A stretch of DNA of 10,423 nucleotides from an uncultured Collinsella sp. (GTDB taxonomy: Bacteria > Actinomycetota > Coriobacteriia > Coriobacteriales > Coriobacteriaceae), in contig CALHWR010000044.1 in assembly GCA_938036665.1 (NCBI GenBank), positions 1 through 10,423 on the forward strand, given 5' to 3'. Below are positions 6,628 to 10,423 of the stretch, one piece after another; the first letter of the stretch is position 1; each line of letters begins with the position of its first letter. The position numbers and the translations under genes were made by a program. The notes beneath the pieces are model-generated. The model was not told the origin of the DNA and did not search any database. It saw only the letters and a program-made list of their open reading frames with translations.

Positions 6628-7734
6628 ATGGCGATTACCATCGATATCGACACTGCACGCCCCTACCAGGTGCATGTTGGCACGTTTTTGCTGGAGCAGG
6701 CGGGGCCGCTCGTGCGCGCCACCGCCGGCGGCACCAAGGCCGTCATCGTGACGGACACCAACGTGGGCCCGCTCTACCAGATGCCCGTTAAGCAGAGCCT
6801 GGAGGCGTCAGGCTACGAGGTGAGCATCTGCACCTTCGAGGCCGGCGAGGCCCATAAGCGCGCCGAGACCTACGTTGCCATTTTGGAGTTTGTGGCCGAG
6901 CACGAGCTTTCGCGCTCCGACGTGATCGTGGCACTCGGCGGCGGCGTCGTGGGCGACGTGGCGGGCTTTGTAGCCGCCACCTACATGCGCGGCTGCAAGT
7001 TTGTGCAGATCCCCACGAGCCTGCTCGCCATGGTGGATTCGTCGGTGGGAGGCAAGACCGCCATAGACCTGGCTGCCGGCAAGAACTTGGCCGGCGCCTT
7101 TTGGCAGCCGAGCGTGGTTATCGCCGACGTGGGGTGTCTGGCCACCCTCACGCCCGAGCAGTTCGCCGACGGCTGCGGCGAGGTCGTCAAGCACGCCGTG
7201 ATCGCCGACCCGGAGCTTTTCGCCGAGCTGGAGAAGACCCCGCTCACGCTGGAGCTGCTCAACCGCGATGTGGCCCGCGTAGCGCTCATCATCGCCCGCA
7301 ATATCGACATCAAGCGCGCCGTGGTCGTCGCCGACGAGCGCGAAACCAACCAGCGCAAGCTCCTCAACTTTGGACACAGCGCCGGACACGCCGTCGAGGC
7401 CTGCGAGCACTTTGAGCTCGGACACGGCAACTGCGTGTCGATCGGCATGGGCATCATCACGCGCGCCGCGGCCCTGCACGGCGTCTGCGATGCTGCACTG
7501 CCCGATCGTATTGAGGAACTCTGCGCCCGCCATGGCCTCAAGACCCGCTGCGACCTAGATGCCGATACCGTCTTTGCCGAGGCGCTCCACGACAAGAAGC
7601 GCGCGGGCGACACTATCGATCTGGTGATTCCGCACGGCATTGGCCGCTGCAGCATCGACCGCACGCCGCTTTCCACTTTCCACGAACTCATTGCCGAGGG
7701 CCTCGGCCAGAAGGGAGACGCATCCGCATGCTAG
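6628..7734 (+). CDS. aroB: 3-dehydroquinate synthase
   Basis: Converts DAHP to 3-dehydroquinate using catalytic NAD+ and a divalent metal, the second shikimate step. The 368 residues are the normal length. The N-terminal nucleotide-binding half contains VTDTNVGPLY (41-50) and ALGGGVVGDVAGFVAATYMRG (102-122). A core follows with IPTSLLAMVDSSVGGKTA (128-145) and the C-terminal metal-binding half. Metal ligands are Glu185 (GCGEVVKH), His250 (NFGHSAGHAVE) and His266 (HGNCVSIGM). Conserved lysines 143, 152 and 188 are present. Start ATG 6628 has AAAGGA nine bases upstream. It follows tyrA by 36 bases, the largest gap in the operon, and its last 7 bases overlap aroA, implying translational coupling. 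Confidence 0.97.
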   Translation: MAITIDIDTARPYQVHVGTFLLEQAGPLVRATAGGTKAVIVTDTNVGPLYQMPVKQSLEASGYEVSICTFEAGEAHKRAETYVAILEFVAEHELSRSDVIVALGGGVVGDVAGFVAATYMRGCKFVQIPTSLLAMVDSSVGGKTAIDLAAGKNLAGAFWQPSVVIADVGCLATLTPEQFADGCGEVVKHAVIADPELFAELEKTPLTLELLNRDVARVALIIARNIDIKRAVVVADERETNQRKLLNFGHSAGHAVEACEHFELGHGNCVSIGMGIITRAAALHGVCDAALPDRIEELCARHGLKTRCDLDADTVFAEALHDKKRAGDTIDLVIPHGIGRCSIDRTPLSTFHELIAEGLGQKGDASAC

Positions 7735-9047
7735 CCCGCATCACCCCGTCCCCGCTTAAGGGCACCGTTCCCGCCATCGCGTCCAAGTCGATGGCGCATC
7801 GCCTCATCATCTGCGCCGCGCTTGCCAACGGCGAGACGCACGTCACCTGCAACACCACCTGCGCCGACATCGAGGCCACGGTGCGCTGCCTTACGGCACT
7901 GGGTGCTCGCATCGAGACCGTCGAGGACGGCTTCCAGGTCCACCCCACCATGAAGAGTGTTGAGTTTGGCCTGCTCAAGGCCCTTGCCGGCGGCACGCTT
8001 GACTGCGGTGAAAGTGGCTCCACGCTGCGCTTTATGCTGCCTGTCGCCTGCGCGCTGGGTGCAGAAGCAACTTTTGTGGGTCAGGGGCGCTTGGGCGCCC
8101 GCCCGCTCTCCCCGCTCTCGGACGAGATCATCGCCGCCGGCTGCGACCTACAGGGTCTGGGCGGTTTTCCGCTCAAGACGAGCGGCCGCATGCGCCCGGG
8201 CACCTTTGTGCTTCCGGGCAACGTGAGCTCGCAGTACATCTCGGGCCTGCTGCTGGCAGCCCCGCTGCTGGCCCAGCCCTCCTGCGTGCAGGTAACCGGC
8301 CTCATCGAGAGCCGCCCCTACATCAACCTGACGATCCAGGCCATGAAGGCCTTTGGCGTCGAGGTCAACGTCGAGCGTATTCCGGCCAAGGACGGCCAGC
8401 CCGAGGTCACGAACTTCCGCGTGAGCAGCGGCTCGTACCGCACGCCCGGCAGCGTTGCTGTCGAGGGCGACTGGTCCAACGCCGCCTTTTGGCTGTGCGC
8501 CGGCGCTATCGGCGCCGACCCCATCACCGTGGAGGGCGTATCCCTGAGCTCCGCGCAGGGCGACCGAAACGTGCTCGCCGCGCTTTCGCGCTTTGGCGCC
8601 CGCATCGTGCGCTCCACCAACGCCGCCACCGTGCAGTCCGACAAGCTCGCCGGCTTTGAGATGAGCGCCCACGACATTCCTGACCTGGTGCCCGTCATCT
8701 CGGCCGTAGCCTCGCTGGCGCAGGGCCGCACCTTTATCCGCGATTGCGCCCGTCTGCGCATCAAGGAATCCGACCGCCTGGTCACGACCACCCGCGAGCT
8801 CACCGCGCTGGGCGCGCAGGTGCGCATTGCCGGCGATGACCTCATCATCAAGGGTGTCGATGCCTTCACCGGCGGCGAAGTCGATTCGCACAACGACCAT
8901 CGCATCGCCATGATGGCCGCTATCGCCGCGAGCCGCGCCACCGGCGAGGTCGTGATCCACGGCGCCGAGGCCGTCAACAAGTCCTATCCCGATTTCTTCG
9001 ACCACTACCGCCTGCTGGGCGGCAAGGTCACACTCGAGGAGGAATAG
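7728..9047 (+). CDS. aroA: 3-phosphoshikimate 1-carboxyvinyltransferase (EPSP synthase)
   Basis: Transfers the enolpyruvyl group of PEP to shikimate 3-phosphate, the sixth shikimate step. The 439 residues form the usual two inverse alpha/beta domains. Visible motifs are KSMAHR (20-25) for substrate binding, LDCGESGSTLRF (91-102), RPLSPLSDE (125-133), SSQYISGLLLAAPL (167-180), VEGDWSNAAFW (245-255), DIPDLVPV with Asp319, RIKESDRL with Glu347, NDHRIAMM (389-396) and a conserved Lys418. The loop that reads LFLGNAGTAMRP in the E. coli enzyme reads CGESGSTLRF here, the variant I recall from clostridial-type enzymes. Start ATG 7728 lies inside the end of aroB, with GGGAG ten bases upstream. It ends one base before aroC. 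Confidence 0.97.
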   Translation: MLARITPSPLKGTVPAIASKSMAHRLIICAALANGETHVTCNTTCADIEATVRCLTALGARIETVEDGFQVHPTMKSVEFGLLKALAGGTLDCGESGSTLRFMLPVACALGAEATFVGQGRLGARPLSPLSDEIIAAGCDLQGLGGFPLKTSGRMRPGTFVLPGNVSSQYISGLLLAAPLLAQPSCVQVTGLIESRPYINLTIQAMKAFGVEVNVERIPAKDGQPEVTNFRVSSGSYRTPGSVAVEGDWSNAAFWLCAGAIGADPITVEGVSLSSAQGDRNVLAALSRFGARIVRSTNAATVQSDKLAGFEMSAHDIPDLVPVISAVASLAQGRTFIRDCARLRIKESDRLVTTTRELTALGAQVRIAGDDLIIKGVDAFTGGEVDSHNDHRIAMMAAIAASRATGEVVIHGAEAVNKSYPDFFDHYRLLGGKVTLEEE

Positions 9048-9048
9048 C

Positions 9049-10137
9049 ATGTCCTCGACCTTTGGCAACGTCTTACACTTAAGCATCTTCGGCCAGTCGC
9101 ACTCCTCCGCCATCGGCTGCTCCCTCGATGGCATTCCGGCGGGCATCGCTGTTGACCAGGAGCGGCTGCAGGCCTTCCTTGACCGTCGTGCCCCCGGTCG
9201 CGACGAGACCGCGACCAAACGCCGCGAGGCCGACGCCGCCCGCATCATCGCCGGTGTGGTCGATGGACATACCACCGGCGCGCCCATCGCCGCGATTATC
9301 GAGAACACCAACACGCGCTCCAAGGATTACTCCGAGCTGCGCCGCAAGCCCCGCCCGGGCCATGCGGATTTCCCGGCACGCGTGAAGTACCACAACATGC
9401 ACGACGTCGCTGGTGGCGGGCATTTCTCCGGCCGCCTAACGGCACCCTTGTGCATCGCCGGCGGTATCGCGCTGCAGGCACTTGAGGCCCGCGGCATTAA
9501 GGTCATGGCGCATGTAGCGCAGATCGGCGGCATCTCCGACCTGCCGATGGACGACATAGTCTATCGCGAGGCCGACCGCAAGGCGATCCTTACGAACGAT
9601 CTGCCGTGCATTGACGCCGCCGCAGCCGGCCGCATGCGCGAGGAAATCCTAGCCGCGCGCGACGAACTCGACAGCATCGGCGGCATCGTGGAGTGCGGCA
9701 TTTACGGGCTTCCCGCAGGCATCGGCGACCCCATGTTCGACGGCATCGAGAACCGCATCGCGCAGATCGCGTTTGGCATTCCCGCCGTAAAGGGCGTGGA
9801 GTTTGGCATGGGCTTTGCCGTGGCCGCCATGCGCGGCAGCGAGAACAATGATCCGTATCGCATCGATGCCGAGACCGGCGAGATCGAGGTCGAGTCCAAC
9901 AACGCCGGCGGCATCCTGGGCGGTATTTCGACCGGCGCGCCCGTCATGTGGCGCATGGCCGTAAAGCCGACGCCCTCCATTGGCCGCGAGCAGCAGACGG
10001 TGGACATGGACGCTATGGAAAATGCCGAGCTCTCGGTCCACGGCCGCCACGATCCCTGCATCGTCCCCAGAGCCGTTCCCTGCGTAGAGGCCGCGGCAGC
10101 TGTCGCCGTATATGACGCCCTGTTGGGCGAACACTGA
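9049..10137 (+). CDS. aroC: Chorismate synthase
   Basis: Removes phosphate from EPSP to give chorismate, the last shared step, using reduced FMN without net redox change. The 362 residues carry most of the family motifs: RRAPGRDETATKRREAD (46-62), RPGHADFPARVKYH with His105, GGGHFSGRLTAP (122-133), VESNNAGGILGGISTGAPV (281-299) and RHDPCIVPRAVPCVEA (333-348). The first signature is unusual: FGQSHSSAIG replaces the common GESHG form, but its His18 is kept. Start ATG 9049 has a strong GAGGAGGAA that overlaps the end of aroA. The source of reduced FMN is not encoded in the window. Confidence 0.96.
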   Translation: MSSTFGNVLHLSIFGQSHSSAIGCSLDGIPAGIAVDQERLQAFLDRRAPGRDETATKRREADAARIIAGVVDGHTTGAPIAAIIENTNTRSKDYSELRRKPRPGHADFPARVKYHNMHDVAGGGHFSGRLTAPLCIAGGIALQALEARGIKVMAHVAQIGGISDLPMDDIVYREADRKAILTNDLPCIDAAAAGRMREEILAARDELDSIGGIVECGIYGLPAGIGDPMFDGIENRIAQIAFGIPAVKGVEFGMGFAVAAMRGSENNDPYRIDAETGEIEVESNNAGGILGGISTGAPVMWRMAVKPTPSIGREQQTVDMDAMENAELSVHGRHDPCIVPRAVPCVEAAAAVAVYDALLGEH

Positions 10138-10154
10138 TTTTGGAGGAAATTCCC

Positions 10155-10423
10155 ATGGAACTTGGTGACTATCGCGCACAGATCGACGAGATCGACCACA
10201 AGTTAGTAGAGCTGTTCGCCAAACGGATGGACGTTGCCGCCGGTATCGCAGCCTATAAAAAGGAGCACGGCCTGCCGGTGCTGGACCCAGTCCGGGAGCG
10301 GGAGAAGCTGCAAAAAACCGTCCAATCCGCCCCCGAGGCGCTGCGGGACTATACCGCCTCGCTGTATTCGCTGCTCTTTGAGCTCAGCCGCTGCTACCAG
10401 AACCGGCTCCTCGGCGGCGATAC
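10155..10423 (+). CDS. pheA: Chorismate mutase domain (AroQ), probable start of bifunctional PheA; cut by window edge
   Basis: Converts chorismate to prephenate. The 89 visible residues form an AroQ-type helical chorismate mutase. Arg7, Arg24, Lys35, Asp44, Arg47, Glu48 and Gln82 align with Arg11, Arg28, Lys39, Asp48, Arg51, Glu52 and Gln88 of the E. coli P-protein, with identical spacing up to the Glu and a loop two residues shorter after it. The frame is still open at the window edge, just past the normal end of the mutase domain, so a fused prephenate dehydratase (PheA) is the likely continuation; a stand-alone mutase ending soon after is possible. GGAGG lies 8 bases before ATG 10155, and aroC ends 17 bases upstream. 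Five of its seven arginine codons are CGG and it uses TTA and GTA, unlike the genes before it. The mutase domain is certain; the pheA name is inferred. Confidence 0.85.
   Translation, partial: MELGDYRAQIDEIDHKLVELFAKRMDVAAGIAAYKKEHGLPVLDPVREREKLQKTVQSAPEALRDYTASLYSLLFELSRCYQNRLLGGD

Noticed and set aside
4663..6675. Long open minus-strand frame (670 codons) opposite aroF and tyrA
   Set aside because: It spans two well-identified genes on the other strand and the gap between them. Its composition is that of an antisense frame in GC-rich DNA.

Overview
The window is GC-rich chromosomal DNA with a strong bias to C or G at third codon positions and almost exclusively CGC arginine codons. Protein types and gene order point to a Coriobacteriia gut actinobacterium, probably Collinsella or a close relative. 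That placement rests on family resemblance recalled from memory, not on a search. I see no phage, insertion sequence, CRISPR array or rRNA.

Layout. The left part (1-4446) reads on the minus strand. It holds the start of a cyclophilin-type peptidyl-prolyl isomerase (cut by the window edge) with a readable promoter; a membrane-anchored double zinc-ribbon protein of unknown role; a CtpE-like cation P-type ATPase with an unusual lysine/arginine-rich C-terminal tail; and a tRNA-Arg(CCG) with a strong promoter and an intrinsic terminator. A 204-base divergent intergenic region (4447-4650) separates this from the right part, which reads on the plus strand.

The right part (4651-10423) is a tight aromatic amino-acid operon: aroF (DAHP synthase), tyrA (prephenate dehydrogenase), aroB (3-dehydroquinate synthase), aroA (EPSP synthase), aroC (chorismate synthase) and the start of a chorismate mutase gene, probably pheA. 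Gaps are 3, 36, -7, 1 and 17 bases. Together they provide the entry step (DAHP), dehydroquinate formation, the last two steps to chorismate, and the commitment to tyrosine and phenylalanine. The aroD, aroE and aroK steps are not in the window.

The most interesting points are two. First, the aroF leader has a GC-rich hairpin followed by five T's. It lies inside a 20-codon ORF whose ATG sits where transcription would be expected to start and which has a Tyr codon immediately before the hairpin: a candidate leaderless attenuator. Second, codon use switches abruptly to CGG arginine, with some TTA and GTA, in the terminal chorismate mutase gene. This suggests separate ancestry of that gene or an assembly junction. 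Most of the rest is ordinary housekeeping DNA.
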